Assembly (NCBI GenBank): GCA_003576695.1
Contig: QOZQ01000015.1
Location: forward strand, 1 to 64,000
Direction: 5' to 3'
DNA length: 64,000 bases
Source: Taklimakanibacter lacteus
GTDB lineage: Bacteria; Pseudomonadota; Alphaproteobacteria; Rhizobiales; Aestuariivirgaceae
Made by a program: the position numbers and the translations under genes. Below are positions 26,229 through 36,327 of the stretch, piece by piece. Below the pieces are notes generated by a model. The model made no database searches and had not been told where the DNA came from. It was given only the letters and a program-made list of their open reading frames with translations. Each line of letters starts with the position of its first letter. Position 1 is the stretch's first letter.

Positions 26229-27701
26229 TCAGCGGCGCGTGAACCCGCCGAGGATGCCGCGCACCAGCGAACGCACCACCATCGAGCCGAGCTGGCGGCC
26301 GACACTGCCGGCGACGTTCTTGATGAAACGATCGGTGGCCGATTCACGCTGGCGGGGCGGGGCGCGCGCCTCGCGCGCCGCCTGCTTTTCGGCCGCTGCC
26401 TTTTCCTGCGCTGCGGCCCGCTCATTGGCGCGCCGGATCAGCTTCTCATAGGCCGACTCGCGATCCTCGGCCTCGTCATACTGGCCATAGACCGGCGACG
26501 ACTTGATGAGCTTCTCGCGCTCCTGCGGCGTGATCGGGCCCAGGCGGCTTTCGGGCGGGCGGATCAAGGTGCGCTCGACCATGGTGGGCACGCCCTTCAG
26601 ATCGAGCACGGACACCAGGGCCTCGCCCTTGCCGAGCTCGGTGATCGCCTTGTCGGTCTTGAACTTCGGATTGGGCCTGAAAGTATCGGCCGCCGTCTTC
26701 ACCGCCTTCTGCTCGCGCGGCGTATAGGCGCGCAGCGCGTGCTGGACACGGTTGCCCATCTGGGCCAGCACGCTTTCCGGCACGTCGAGCGGATTCTGCG
26801 TCACGAAATAGACGCCGACTCCTTTCGAGCGGATGAGCTTCACGGTCTGCTCGATCTTCTGCAGCAGGCCGGCCGGCGCATCGGTGAACAGCAGATGCGC
26901 CTCGTCGAAGAAGAAGACGAGCTTCGGCTTATCGGGATCGCCGACCTCGGGCAGCTCCTCGAAGAGCTCCGACAGCAGCCACAGGAGGAACGTAGCATAG
27001 AGCTGCGGCGAGGACATCAGCTTGTCGGCGGCGAGGATGTTCATATAGCCGCGGCCGTCGCGCGTGGTGCGCATCAGGTCCTTGATGTCGAGCGCCGGCT
27101 CGCCGAAGAACTTGTCGCCGCCCTGCTCCTCGATCACCACCAGTCGGCGCTGGATCGAGCCGATGGTCATGGCGTTGAGATTGCCATAGTCGGTGCGCAA
27201 TTCCTTGCCGCGGGCGGCGAGATCGGAGAGCAGTGCGCGCAGATCCTTGAGATCGAGCAGAGCAAGGCCTTCCTCGTCGGCGATCTTGAAGGCGATGTTG
27301 AGCGCGCCTTCCTGCGCATCGGTCAGGCCCATGAGGCGCGACAGCAGCAACGGCCCCATCTCGGAAATGGTGGTGCGGATCGGATGGCCCTGCTCGCCGA
27401 ACAGGTCCCAGAAGATCGTCGGTGTGGCCGCGAAGCCGTAATCGTCGAAACCGACCTTCTTGGCGCGCTCGATGAGGAAATCCTGCGGCGTTCCTTCCTG
27501 GGAGATGCCGGAGAGATCGCCCTTCACGTCGGCCGCGAAGACCGGGACGCCCGCCTGGCAGAAGCCTTCCGCCATGATCTGCAAGGTTACGGTCTTGCCG
27601 GTGCCGGTGGCGCCAGTCACGAGACCATGGCGATTGGCCATGGGCAGGAAGAGCTCCTCGCGCTTGCCGGCCTTGCCCAGAAAGATCGTATTATCAGCCA
27701 T
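26229..27701 (-). CDS. HerA-like ATPase (DUF853 helicase family)
   Basis: 490 residues. HerA/FtsK-like ring ATPase: Walker A HGLVTGATGTGKTVTLQ near residue 30, Walker B LVFFFDEAHLLF near 225, sensor-like YFVTQNPLDVPESVLAQMGNRVQHALRAYTP, and a basic Ala/Arg-rich C-terminal tail (EKAAAEKQAAREARA). Stand-alone members, sometimes named YjgR, are thought to pump DNA or remodel protein; no HerA partner nuclease NurA is next to it. The start at 27701 (ATG) begins the conserved MADNTIFLG; a TTG two codons upstream is also open. Confidence 0.88.
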   Translation of the reverse strand: MADNTIFLGKAGKREELFLPMANRHGLVTGATGTGKTVTLQIMAEGFCQAGVPVFAADVKGDLSGISQEGTPQDFLIERAKKVGFDDYGFAATPTIFWDLFGEQGHPIRTTISEMGPLLLSRLMGLTDAQEGALNIAFKIADEEGLALLDLKDLRALLSDLAARGKELRTDYGNLNAMTIGSIQRRLVVIEEQGGDKFFGEPALDIKDLMRTTRDGRGYMNILAADKLMSSPQLYATFLLWLLSELFEELPEVGDPDKPKLVFFFDEAHLLFTDAPAGLLQKIEQTVKLIRSKGVGVYFVTQNPLDVPESVLAQMGNRVQHALRAYTPREQKAVKTAADTFRPNPKFKTDKAITELGKGEALVSVLDLKGVPTMVERTLIRPPESRLGPITPQEREKLIKSSPVYGQYDEAEDRESAYEKLIRRANERAAAQEKAAAEKQAAREARAPPRQRESATDRFIKNVAGSVGRQLGSMVVRSLVRGILGGFTRR

Positions 27702-27805
27702 CGTCAAAGAGTCCCCCTGCTTCCCAAAAAGCCCCGCGATATGCGGCTTGCAGTTGAACCAATCTGCTATAAAACGCTGGCCAGTTCAAACTTGCCGGAG
27801 TTCCC

Positions 27806-28195
27806 ATGCAGGAGCTGATTGCCCGAATTGTGACCAAGACCGGACTTCAGCCCGAGCGCGCCGAAAAGGCCGTCGGCATCATGCTGTCGCTGGTGAAGAC
27901 GCAGGGCAACCAGCAGAAGGTGGGCGAGCTGTTCGCCAGGTTGCCGGGCGCCGATGAGCTGGCGCGCAAGCATGGCGGCGATGGATCGCGGGGCGGCGGG
28001 CTGCTCGGCATGCTGGGTGGCGGCCTCATGGGCGGGCCGCTCGCGGCCATCACCAAGTTGCAGGCGGCCGGGCTCAATATGGACCAGATCAAGCAGCTCG
28101 GCTCCGAAACGCTCACTTATGCGAAGGAAGTGGCGGGCGAGGATCTCGTCAAGCAGGTGGCGAGCTCCATTCCGGGCCTTGGCGGCTATGTCTGA
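27806..28195 (+). CDS. small helical protein of unknown function (DUF2267/DUF2780-like)
   Basis: 129 residues: an N-terminal helical pair (MQELIARIVTKTGLQPERAEKAVGIMLSLV), a Gly-rich linker containing GLLGMLGGGLMGGP, and a C-terminal helix pair (MDQIKQLGSETLTYAKEVAGEDLVKQVASSIPG). The pattern resembles small stress-linked DUF2267/DUF2780 proteins, but this is a weak match. It overlaps the start of the mutase small subunit by eight bases, suggesting co-translation. Confidence 0.65.
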   Translation: MQELIARIVTKTGLQPERAEKAVGIMLSLVKTQGNQQKVGELFARLPGADELARKHGGDGSRGGGLLGMLGGGLMGGPLAAITKLQAAGLNMDQIKQLGSETLTYAKEVAGEDLVKQVASSIPGLGGYV

Positions 28196-29561
28196 CACGC
28201 TCCCGATCGCTTCCGAATTTCCGGCGGCGGGCGAGAGCGATTGGCGCCGGCGCGTCGAGGCTGTGCTCAAGGGCGCCGATTTCGAGAAACGGCTTACATC
28301 GAAGACAGCGGACGGCATCGCCATTGGTCCGCTCTATGGCACGGGTAAATCCACCGAAGCGCGGCGGCGCGAGCAGACGCCCTGGACGGTGATGCAGCGC
28401 GTCGATCATCCCGATGCCGGCAAAGCCAACAAGCAGGCGCTCGAAGACCTCAATCACGGTGCGACGGGACTCAATATCATCTTCGGCGAGGCTTCCTCCG
28501 CACATGGCTTCGGCCTCGCGGCGCCCGATCGCAAGAGCTTTGGCCGCCTCCTTGCCGATATCAGGGTCGATGCGATCGCGCTTCGCGTCTCGGCCGGTCG
28601 CGACGGCGCGTCGGCGGCCTTGGCGCTGGCAGAATGGATCGCAACGCAGCCCATCGATCCGGAAAGGCTGACGCTCTCTTTCGGACTCGATCCGATCGGT
28701 ATCGGCGTGCCGATGGACCTCCGCCAGACCGTCGACTTGTTGCGCGAGCAGCATTTCACCGGGCCTTTCGCCGAGGCCTCAGGAATCGTCTGGCATGATG
28801 CGGGCGCCAGCGAGGTGCAGGAACTCGCTTTGACGCTCGCGACCGGCGTCGCCTATCTGCGCCGGCTCGACAAGCTTCCCGGCGAGATTCTCAAGCGCGC
28901 GGTCGGCCTCGCACTCGCCGCCGACCAGGACATGTTCGCCACTCTGGCGAAATTCCGTGCCTTGCGACTGCTGTGGTCGCGCGTCCTCGCGGCATCGGGC
29001 CTCGAAGCCGACGCGCTGCAGATCCATGGCGAAACCTCCTGGCGCATGATGACGGCGCAGGATCCCCATACCAATATATTGCGCAGCACCGCCGCCGTCT
29101 TCGGCGCAAGCCTCGGTGGAGCGGACCTGATCACCGTGCTGCCCTTCTCGCTGGCCCAGGGGCTTCCCGATGAATTTGCCCGCCGCATCGCGCGCAACAC
29201 GCAGACGATATTGCAGGAAGAATCGCAGCTCTGGCGGGTGAGCGATCCGGCATCGGGCTCGGGTTACATCGAGCACCTGACCCGCAGCTTCTGCGAGGCC
29301 GCCTGGAGCCTGTTCCAGGATATTGAGAAACGCGGCGGCATCCTCGCTGCCATAGAAAGCGGGCATGTCGCCACGCTCATCGCGGAGAAGCGCCAGCAGC
29401 GCCTGTTCCGCATCCAAGGCATGACCGAGACCATCATCGGCGTGACCCGTTACAGGTCGTTGCTGGGAATGCCGGCCGCCATCGAAGACGTCGCGCCGGG
29501 CAGACCTGTAAACGGCCACCGTCTCGCCGAACTCTTCGAGGCTGAGGGAGGGGCGCAGTGA
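28188..29561 (+). CDS. mutA: methylmalonyl-CoA mutase small (beta) subunit
   Basis: 457 residues. TIM-barrel mutase domain homologous to the large subunit: [54 protein letters not shown]-type loop ([20 protein letters not shown]) and [25 protein letters not shown]. It ends after the barrel and lacks a C-terminal cobalamin domain altogether, whereas longer MutA proteins keep a degenerate one. The small subunit is non-catalytic and stabilises the heterodimer. Overlaps the large-subunit start. Confidence 0.9.
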   Translation: MSDTLPIASEFPAAGESDWRRRVEAVLKGADFEKRLTSKTADGIAIGPLYGTGKSTEARRREQTPWTVMQRVDHPDAGKANKQALEDLNHGATGLNIIFGEASSAHGFGLAAPDRKSFGRLLADIRVDAIALRVSAGRDGASAALALAEWIATQPIDPERLTLSFGLDPIGIGVPMDLRQTVDLLREQHFTGPFAEASGIVWHDAGASEVQELALTLATGVAYLRRLDKLPGEILKRAVGLALAADQDMFATLAKFRALRLLWSRVLAASGLEADALQIHGETSWRMMTAQDPHTNILRSTAAVFGASLGGADLITVLPFSLAQGLPDEFARRIARNTQTILQEESQLWRVSDPASGSGYIEHLTRSFCEAAWSLFQDIEKRGGILAAIESGHVATLIAEKRQQRLFRIQGMTETIIGVTRYRSLLGMPAAIEDVAPGRPVNGHRLAELFEAEGGAQ

Positions 29562-31705
29562 GCCGCATCCCGGATTTCACCAAAGTCGACTTCCGCGCGA
29601 GCGCTTCGCCAACCGCGGCAGCGGTCTGGCAGACGCCGGAAGGGCTCGATGTCAGGTCATCCTATTCGGCCGCCGACACAAAGGGCCTCGACTTCCTTGC
29701 GACATGGCCGGGCATCGCGCCTTTCCTGCGCGGGCCCTATCCGACCATGTATGTCACGCAGCCCTGGACCATCCGCCAATATGCCGGCTTCTCGACGGCT
29801 GAGGATTCGAACGCCTTCTACCGGCGCAACCTGGCTGGCGGGCAAATGGGCCTGTCGATCGCCTTCGATCTCGCCACCCATCGCGGCTATGATTCCGATC
29901 ATCCACGCGTCGCCGGCGATGTCGGCATGGCGGGAGTCGCAATCGATTCCATCTATGACATGCGCACGCTGTTCGACGGCATCCCCCTCGACAAGATGAG
30001 CGTGTCGATGACGATGAACGGCGCGGTGCTGCCGGTGCTGGCGCTCTATATCGTGGCGGGTGAGGAGCAGGGTGTTTCGCCGGAGAAGCTCTCCGGCACG
30101 ATCCAGAACGACATCCTCAAGGAATTCATGGTGCGGAACACCTATATCTATCCGCCCCGGCAGTCGATGCGCATCGTCTCCGACATCTTCGCCTATACCA
30201 GCGAGAAGATACCGAAATTCAACTCGATTTCGATCTCGGGCTATCACATGCAGGAAGCGGGCGCGACCGCCGATCTCGAGCTTGCCTATACGCTGGCCGA
30301 CGGGCTCGATTATGTGCGCGCCGGCATCGCCGCCGGCCTCGATATCGACCGCTTCGCACCCAGGCTCTCCTTCTTCTGGGCGATCGGCATGAACTTCTTC
30401 ATGGAAGTGGCCAAGATGCGCGCCGCCCGCATGCTGTGGGCGAAGCTCATCAAGCGCTTCGAGCCCAAGGATGAGCGGTCGCTGTCGCTACGCACCCATT
30501 GCCAGACCTCGGGCTGGAGCCTTGCCGCTCAGGATGTGTTCAACAATGTGGTGCGCACCGGCATCGAGGCGATGGCGGCGACGCAGGGCGGCACGCAATC
30601 GCTGCACACCAATTCGCTGGACGAGGCGCTGGCATTGCCCACCGACTTTTCCGCCCGCATTGCGCGCAACACCCAGCTCTTCCTGCAGCAGGAAGCGGGC
30701 ACCTGCCGGGTCATCGATCCGTGGGGCGGCAGCTTCTTCGTCGAGAGGCTGACGGGCGATCTGGCGGCAAAGGCCTGGGCCCATATCGAGGAAGTCGAGG
30801 AAATGGGTGGCATGGCCAAGGCCATCGAAGCCGGCATTCCGAAGCTCAGGATCGAGGAAGCAGCGACCCGGACGCAAGCGCGCATCGACACCGGCGAGCA
30901 GACGGTCGTCGGGGTCAACAAATATGTGAGCGGCAGGGATGCCGAGATCGAGATCCTGAAGGTCGATAATTCGGCGGTGCGGGCGCGCCAGATCGAGAAG
31001 CTCACAAGACTCAAGGCCGAGCGCGATCCCAAAGCCTGCCAATCGGCGCTCGACCAGCTGACATTGGTCGCCAGGAGCGGTGACGGCAATCTCCTCGCGG
31101 CTGCCGTCGATGCGGCGCGCGCCAAGGCCACCGTCGGCGAAATCTCGCTGGCGCTCGAGAAAGCCTGGAGCCGGCATGCCGCCCAGAGCCGCGCCGTCAA
31201 GGGCATCTACGAGGCCGCGGCGAAAGGCAGTCAGCGGCTCGAGGAAGCGCGCCGTTCGGTGGCCGCTTTCCGCGAAGCCGACGGCAAGCCGCCCCGCATC
31301 CTGGTCGCCAAGATCGGCCAGGACGGGCATGACCGCGGCCAGAAGGTGATCGCGTCCGCCTTCGGCGACATGGGCTTCGACGTCGAGGTCGGCGCGCTGT
31401 TCTCGACGCCAGAGGAAGTGGCCGAGCTCGCGGCGAAGAGCGATGTCCATGTGATCGGCGTCTCTTCGCTCACCGCCGGCCATCTGAGCCACATCCCGAT
31501 CCTGAAGGCCGCTCTCGACCAGCTCGGGCGCCAAGACATCATGATCGTCGTCGGCGGTGTCATTCCGCCGGAAGACGTGCAGACGCTGCTCGATGCTGGT
31601 GCTGCCGCGGTGTTCCCGCCCGGCACCGTCATTCCCGAAGCGGCGCAGAAGCTCCTGGAGCGCCTCAATGAGCGGCTTGGCTATGCCCAGAAGGCGGCGG
31701 AGTGA
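29558..31705 (+). CDS. mcm: methylmalonyl-CoA mutase large (alpha) subunit
   Basis: 715 residues. Adenosylcobalamin enzyme interconverting methylmalonyl-CoA and succinyl-CoA, the last step of propionate assimilation. TIM barrel opens [27 protein letters not shown]-type motif (positions about 65-95) and includes [13 protein letters not shown] and [20 protein letters not shown]-terminal B12 domain has the cobalt-ligand motif [12 protein letters not shown] and [12 protein letters not shown] start overlapping mutA. The usual MeaB GTPase chaperone is not in this operon. Confidence 0.95.
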   Translation: MSRIPDFTKVDFRASASPTAAAVWQTPEGLDVRSSYSAADTKGLDFLATWPGIAPFLRGPYPTMYVTQPWTIRQYAGFSTAEDSNAFYRRNLAGGQMGLSIAFDLATHRGYDSDHPRVAGDVGMAGVAIDSIYDMRTLFDGIPLDKMSVSMTMNGAVLPVLALYIVAGEEQGVSPEKLSGTIQNDILKEFMVRNTYIYPPRQSMRIVSDIFAYTSEKIPKFNSISISGYHMQEAGATADLELAYTLADGLDYVRAGIAAGLDIDRFAPRLSFFWAIGMNFFMEVAKMRAARMLWAKLIKRFEPKDERSLSLRTHCQTSGWSLAAQDVFNNVVRTGIEAMAATQGGTQSLHTNSLDEALALPTDFSARIARNTQLFLQQEAGTCRVIDPWGGSFFVERLTGDLAAKAWAHIEEVEEMGGMAKAIEAGIPKLRIEEAATRTQARIDTGEQTVVGVNKYVSGRDAEIEILKVDNSAVRARQIEKLTRLKAERDPKACQSALDQLTLVARSGDGNLLAAAVDAARAKATVGEISLALEKAWSRHAAQSRAVKGIYEAAAKGSQRLEEARRSVAAFREADGKPPRILVAKIGQDGHDRGQKVIASAFGDMGFDVEVGALFSTPEEVAELAAKSDVHVIGVSSLTAGHLSHIPILKAALDQLGRQDIMIVVGGVIPPEDVQTLLDAGAAAVFPPGTVIPEAAQKLLERLNERLGYAQKAAE

Positions 31706-32385
31706 GCGCCGTCAAAATCTTGCTCACAGGGCTGGAAGTCGCCGCAGCCAGATACAAACTGCCCATTCTGAAAAAGCACAGTGATCAATCGCAAGCAGAT
31801 CTAACTTTAGAGTTGAAGCGGAGAGGAGAACTGACTCTGCTGCTTGAATATAGGCTTGAGCAAAGTGGCAGCGGCAACGTTTTTGCCAGCTATTTCATTT
31901 CAGTTGATTGGCCAAAGGCCCAAAAGCTGCGGAAGTTGCAGCATGCGGTCGCCGATCCTCCTTCGGTTCCGTTTACACCGGCTATCCAGGCCGCGCGAGA
32001 GGCAGACTATTGCATAGCAAATTTTTCGGTGACCGGCGACACGAACTTCTTCAGCGAACGTAGTCCTCTCGTCTCGGACAACATTGAGTGGCTCGGGACG
32101 TATCTTCCAGAGACGATGAGGATCGCTATTGCGAAGATCGTCCCGGAATTCTCGCTCTACTGCGATCCTCAGATCCTGGCTGAGAAATGTACGGAGCCAA
32201 CGTCGAGCAATCACCTTCATCTGCATGCGTTCGATATTGCCGCGATCCTGGCTGCCGCTGGACGCGCCGGGGGTTTTCATTCCTGGCGTGAGGATTTTGA
32301 GGCAGACCCAAGGTGGCGTGAATTCAGCAAGCGACCGGCTGTCCGTCGTTACCTGGATGCGCTCGAAAAGCATCTGACGCACTGA
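31702..32385 (+). CDS. hypothetical protein coupled to the mutase genes
   Basis: 227 residues starting with GTG across the mutase stop (GTGA). No family recognised. No signal peptide or membrane segment. It reads as alpha/beta with a clear C-terminal helical run ([20 protein letters not shown] followed by [18 protein letters not shown]). Codon use is distinctly more AT-rich than mcm, which points to a separate history. It occupies the place where MeaB often sits but has no G-protein motifs. The first ~15 residues are uncertain; internal starts are possible. Confidence 0.55.
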   Translation: MSAVKILLTGLEVAAARYKLPILKKHSDQSQADLTLELKRRGELTLLLEYRLEQSGSGNVFASYFISVDWPKAQKLRKLQHAVADPPSVPFTPAIQAAREADYCIANFSVTGDTNFFSERSPLVSDNIEWLGTYLPETMRIAIAKIVPEFSLYCDPQILAEKCTEPTSSNHLHLHAFDIAAILAAAGRAGGFHSWREDFEADPRWREFSKRPAVRRYLDALEKHLTH

Positions 32386-32457
32386 TGCGTCGCCGCAGAC
32401 TTCCCTCGGCACGGGGATTGCACGGTTAATGCGTGATTCCGCGAGGACTGTGCCAAA

Positions 32458-33795
32458 ATGGATTTCTCACGCCGTATCTTCATGTCCGCAGCGCCGGTTC
32501 TGGCCGCGGGCACCGTCAGCGCCGGGCCGGCTCTCGCCGCCTCTGCGCCGGCCTCGCTCTCGGCCGCGGAATTCGGCCTCAAGCCCAACAGCACTGCCGA
32601 CCAGTCGGCGACCTTGAGCAAGGCGGTCGCCAAGGCGTCCGAGCGCGGTCTCGCCTTGCTGCTGCCCGGCGGACGCTACCAGATCTCGGATATGCGCATC
32701 GACCGTCCGGTGGTGATCCAGGGCGTCGCCGGCCAGACGAAGCTGGTCACCCGGAAAGGCACACGGATTTTCACCATCGAGGCCACGGATGTCGTGCTCG
32801 ACGGCATCGGCTTCGAAGGATCGGGCGATGCGGCGGAGCGCGACGCAGCACTGGTCGCTGCGCAGACGAGCGAACGCCTGACGATCGTGAACTGCGCCTT
32901 CCGCAATTTCGCCGGTAGCGGCCTCGAGCTGCGGCAATGCTCGGGACGGATCGCTCACAATCGCATCGGTGATGTCGGCATGACCGGCATCTTCGCGCTC
33001 GATTCGACCGGGCTCGAGATCGCCTCCAACCACATCACCGATATCGGCAATAACGCCATCCAGGTGTGGACCAGCGATCAGCGCCAGGACGGAACGATCG
33101 TCACCGGCAACAGGATCGAGCGCGTGCGTTTCGACAATGGCGGCACCGGCCAGAACGGCAATGGCGTCGTGGTGTTCCGGGCCGGCAATGTGACGGTCAG
33201 TGGCAATCGCATCAGCGACTGCGCCTTCAGTGCCATCCGCAACAATTCCGGGCGCAACTGCCAGATCGTCAACAATTCCTGCTCGCGGCTTTACGAGACG
33301 GCGATCTATGTCGAATTCGCCTTTGACGGCGCTGTCGTGTCCGGAAATCTCGTCGAGACCGCAGCCACCGGCATATCAATCACCAATTTCAATGAGGGCG
33401 GAAGGCTGGCTGTGTGCGCCAACAATGTCATCCGCGACATCACCGGCGGCGGATCGCAACCCGACAAACGTGGCCTCGGCATCGGCGTCGAGGCTGATAC
33501 GATCGTCACAGGCAATGTGGTCGAGGCCGTATCGCATGTGGGCATCACCGCCGGCTGGGGCGCCTATGCCCGCAACATCCTGATCACCGGCAACCTCGTC
33601 CGCCAATGCCCCACGGCGATCACGCTCTCGGTGAGCAAAGGAGCGGGTGCCATGACCATCAGCGGCAACATGATCGCGCAGTCGCCGCAAGGGATCATCG
33701 GCATGGACTATACCAATGCCGTAACCGGCGATCTCGCGCTCGGTGATGCCATCGTGCCCGCCAATCTCAAGGTCAGCGGCAACAGCGTGACCTGA
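32458..33795 (+). CDS. TIGR03808-type Tat-exported beta-helix protein
   Basis: 445 residues. N-terminal twin-arginine signal (FSRRIFMSAAPVLAAGTV, cleavage near ALA-AS), then the opening EFGLKPNSTADQSATLSKAV typical of TIGR03808, then about twelve turns of a right-handed parallel beta-helix, visible as recurring N-R-I-x-x-V or GN-x-I motifs (HNRIGDVGMTGIFA, ASNHITDIGNNAIQV, SGNRISDCAFSAIRN, ITGNLVRQCPTAITL). Beta-helix proteins of this type often bind or cut polysaccharide, but no catalytic residues can be assigned. Confidence 0.87.
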   Translation: MDFSRRIFMSAAPVLAAGTVSAGPALAASAPASLSAAEFGLKPNSTADQSATLSKAVAKASERGLALLLPGGRYQISDMRIDRPVVIQGVAGQTKLVTRKGTRIFTIEATDVVLDGIGFEGSGDAAERDAALVAAQTSERLTIVNCAFRNFAGSGLELRQCSGRIAHNRIGDVGMTGIFALDSTGLEIASNHITDIGNNAIQVWTSDQRQDGTIVTGNRIERVRFDNGGTGQNGNGVVVFRAGNVTVSGNRISDCAFSAIRNNSGRNCQIVNNSCSRLYETAIYVEFAFDGAVVSGNLVETAATGISITNFNEGGRLAVCANNVIRDITGGGSQPDKRGLGIGVEADTIVTGNVVEAVSHVGITAGWGAYARNILITGNLVRQCPTAITLSVSKGAGAMTISGNMIAQSPQGIIGMDYTNAVTGDLALGDAIVPANLKVSGNSVT

Positions 33796-33849
33796 GGTTA
33801 CCGCCCGTTCGGCAGGAATTCGTCGAAGGGCTTCAGGCGGAAACGAGTC

Positions 33850-34842
33850 TCAGATAGCCGCGTGGACGTCGCCGACATGGATCTTGCGCCAGTTGCGCAG
33901 ATCGGTCGCCGCGAAGCCTTCAAGCGCCCGGCTTTCGGCCTCCGTCCAGACCGGCAATGACGCGAGGACTGCCGCCGTCGCCGCCTCGGAGGCGCGGTGC
34001 GCGCCGTCATCGCATTTGAGCGCGATCCCCAGGCCTGCATGCGGGATCGCGCCGCAGAACACGCCTTCGGCGCCCGTCTTCACGAAGGCGCGCGGAACGG
34101 CTTCCATCACCTTGGTGCAGAAACGATTGCTGCCCGCCACCATGAAAGGATGGGCGCGCACCGCCTCGATGATACGGCGACATGCGTCCCTGCGCGCATC
34201 GCTCAGGCCGGTGCCCGACCCGAAACGGGCGAAGCCCAGCGCCAGGTTGCGCAAGGGGATCGCCCAGGTCGGTACCGAGCATCCGTCGGTGCCATGCGGC
34301 TGGGCAGCGAGATCGACATCGCAGATCTCGCCCATGGCACGCGCGACCGCGCGCTGGACCGGGTGATCGATGCCCGTATAGCCCTGCACCGGCGCGTCGA
34401 GGTGTCGGGCGAGCGCCAGCATGCCGGCATGCTTGCCCGAGCAATTATTATGGATGGCGCGCGGCTTCTCTCCATGGCGCACCAGTTCATGCTGGTCGGC
34501 CATTTCATGCGGCCAGTGCGCCCCGCATTCATATTGCGCCTCGCTCCCGCCGGCCTTGGCGAGCATGCCCTGCGCCACCCGGACATGGCCTGCCTCGCCA
34601 TTATGCGAGGCGCAGGCAAGTGCCAGGTCCTCAGGCGTGAAGCCGAAGCGGTCGGCGGCACCACTCTCGATCAGCGGCAGGCATTGGAAGGCCTTGATGG
34701 CCGAGCGGGGGAATATGGCCCGATCTATGTCGCCGGCCGAAGCGATGAGCTTGCCCGTGCCATCGACCACGGCGTAAGCGCCGGTATGGCGGCTTTCGAC
34801 AGTACCGCCGCGGGTCACTTCGGCGATGACGGGATTAGGCAT
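33850..34842 (-). CDS. asparaginase (bacterial/plant-independent L-asparaginase II-like family, PF06089 type)
   Basis: 330 residues. Conserved family blocks: EVTRGGTVESRHTGAYAVVD, FPRSAIKAFQCLPLIESGAADRFG, LALACASHNGEAGHVRVAQGML, GAHWPHEMADQHELVR, NNCSGKHAGMLALARHLDAP, and GTDGCSVPTWAIPLRNLALG. Members include rhizobial asparaginases unrelated to the E. coli enzyme. It starts eight bases inside the end of the MFS gene, so import and use of the substrate may be coupled. Confidence 0.9.
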   Translation of the reverse strand: MPNPVIAEVTRGGTVESRHTGAYAVVDGTGKLIASAGDIDRAIFPRSAIKAFQCLPLIESGAADRFGFTPEDLALACASHNGEAGHVRVAQGMLAKAGGSEAQYECGAHWPHEMADQHELVRHGEKPRAIHNNCSGKHAGMLALARHLDAPVQGYTGIDHPVQRAVARAMGEICDVDLAAQPHGTDGCSVPTWAIPLRNLALGFARFGSGTGLSDARRDACRRIIEAVRAHPFMVAGSNRFCTKVMEAVPRAFVKTGAEGVFCGAIPHAGLGIALKCDDGAHRASEAATAAVLASLPVWTEAESRALEGFAATDLRNWRKIHVGDVHAAI

Positions 34843-36070
34843 AGGCGGATTCCTTCACATCACGCGCCCACAGATACCAGCCGAGAGCCAGCACCTGCAA
34901 AGCGAGGAAGAAGCCGAAGGCCCAGCTATAGGCTTCCGGCGCATAGCCCGTAGCGGTCGGGGCGAACAGGCCGATGATCATGCCGATCATGCCCTGGGCT
35001 GCGAAGGCGGCAACGAACATGGCGAAATTGATCGAGGCGTTGGAACGGCCGGCGAGCTCATTGCCGATGCGGGCGGCAAACCACGGGAAGGCGAGGATGC
35101 CTGACTGTCCGGTGGCGGCGAGCACCAGCCAGGCGACGAAACTCGCCTCCGGAATGCGCAGCACGATGATGGCCTGGGCGAGGAGATAGCAGATCAGATA
35201 GCCGAGCATGACGGTGAGCGGGCTGATGCCGCGCCGCCCAAGCCGGTCGGCCACGAGGCCGCCCGACAATATGCCGATCATGAAGGCCACCGCCATCCAC
35301 AGAAGATGGCGCGCCACCTGGTCGCGGTCGAGGCCCGCCACGTCGCGGAACCAGGGTCCCGCCCACAAGGTCTGGATGCCGATCTGGACGCCGGCCGTCA
35401 GCCCCAGGAACGGCGCCAGGCGCCAGAACAGCGGCAGTTTCAGGATGCGCAGCAGCTGGCTGAATTGCCCGGCAAAGCTGGCGGCGGAACGTTCGCCGTC
35501 GCGGCGCGGCACGAAGGTGAAGATCACCGCCGCAACCGCCAGAACCAGGCCGGCAAAGACGACGAAGGTGGCGCGCCAGCCGATCTCGCTCACCAGATAT
35601 TCGGTGGGCTCGGTTGCACCGATGATGCCGAGCGCTCCCATCGACATGATACAGGAATTGGCGAGCGCCCGGCGTTCGGGCGGAACCCAGAGCGAGGTCG
35701 CCTTGAAGCCCGACATGAGGCCGCCGGCGAAGCCCAGGCCGATGATGGCGCGGGCGAGGAAGAGCGTGATGAAGCCGGGGGCCAGCGCGAACAACGCGCA
35801 GCCCATGGCCGCAAGCGCCAGCAGGGCCGCCTGGACCCGGCGCGGCCCGTAGCGGTCGAACAGGACGCCGAGCGGCAACTGGAACAGCGCGAAAGCCAGA
35901 AGATAGGCCGAGGTCAGGAGCCCGAGTTCCGCCGGGCTCAACTCCAGGTCCTTCACCAGATCGGGCGCCACCACCGCATTCACCGCCCGCAGCAGATAGG
36001 ACAGCAGATAGCCCAGAGCGAATGGGGCCAATGCCGTCAGGATGATGCGGGGAGGAATGCCGGGCGTCAT
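34835..36070 (-). CDS. major facilitator superfamily transporter
   Basis: 411 residues, twelve predicted membrane helices (first: IILTALAPFALGYLLSYLLRAV). The MFS motif A between helices 2 and 3 reads PLGVLFDRYGPRRVQAALL and the second copy GGLVADRLGRRGISPLTVML. Starts with ATG at 36070 and overlaps the asparaginase gene, so it most likely carries an amino acid or amide; this is context inference only. Confidence 0.9.
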   Translation of the reverse strand: MTPGIPPRIILTALAPFALGYLLSYLLRAVNAVVAPDLVKDLELSPAELGLLTSAYLLAFALFQLPLGVLFDRYGPRRVQAALLALAAMGCALFALAPGFITLFLARAIIGLGFAGGLMSGFKATSLWVPPERRALANSCIMSMGALGIIGATEPTEYLVSEIGWRATFVVFAGLVLAVAAVIFTFVPRRDGERSAASFAGQFSQLLRILKLPLFWRLAPFLGLTAGVQIGIQTLWAGPWFRDVAGLDRDQVARHLLWMAVAFMIGILSGGLVADRLGRRGISPLTVMLGYLICYLLAQAIIVLRIPEASFVAWLVLAATGQSGILAFPWFAARIGNELAGRSNASINFAMFVAAFAAQGMIGMIIGLFAPTATGYAPEAYSWAFGFFLALQVLALGWYLWARDVKESAYA

Positions 36071-36327
36071 GGCAAATGCTGTCTGGGCTCGATGTGGTGC
36101 CGGGACGCTCTCTTAGCAGCATTCCACCTCAGATATACAGCCGGCTTCGCCATGACCCTGCCATGAAGGAACAGCAAACCGGGATGAAGCGTAGTGTCGC
36201 CTGCGGCCAGAAACGGGTTCAGCAGGCGAAGGCTTTCGGTTTATAATGGCAGGCGAATGACGGCGGCGGCGGCATTGGAACTGCGGAGATCACCAAGCGG
36301 GCCGCCCGCGGTCGGAGGAGGCCTGGA

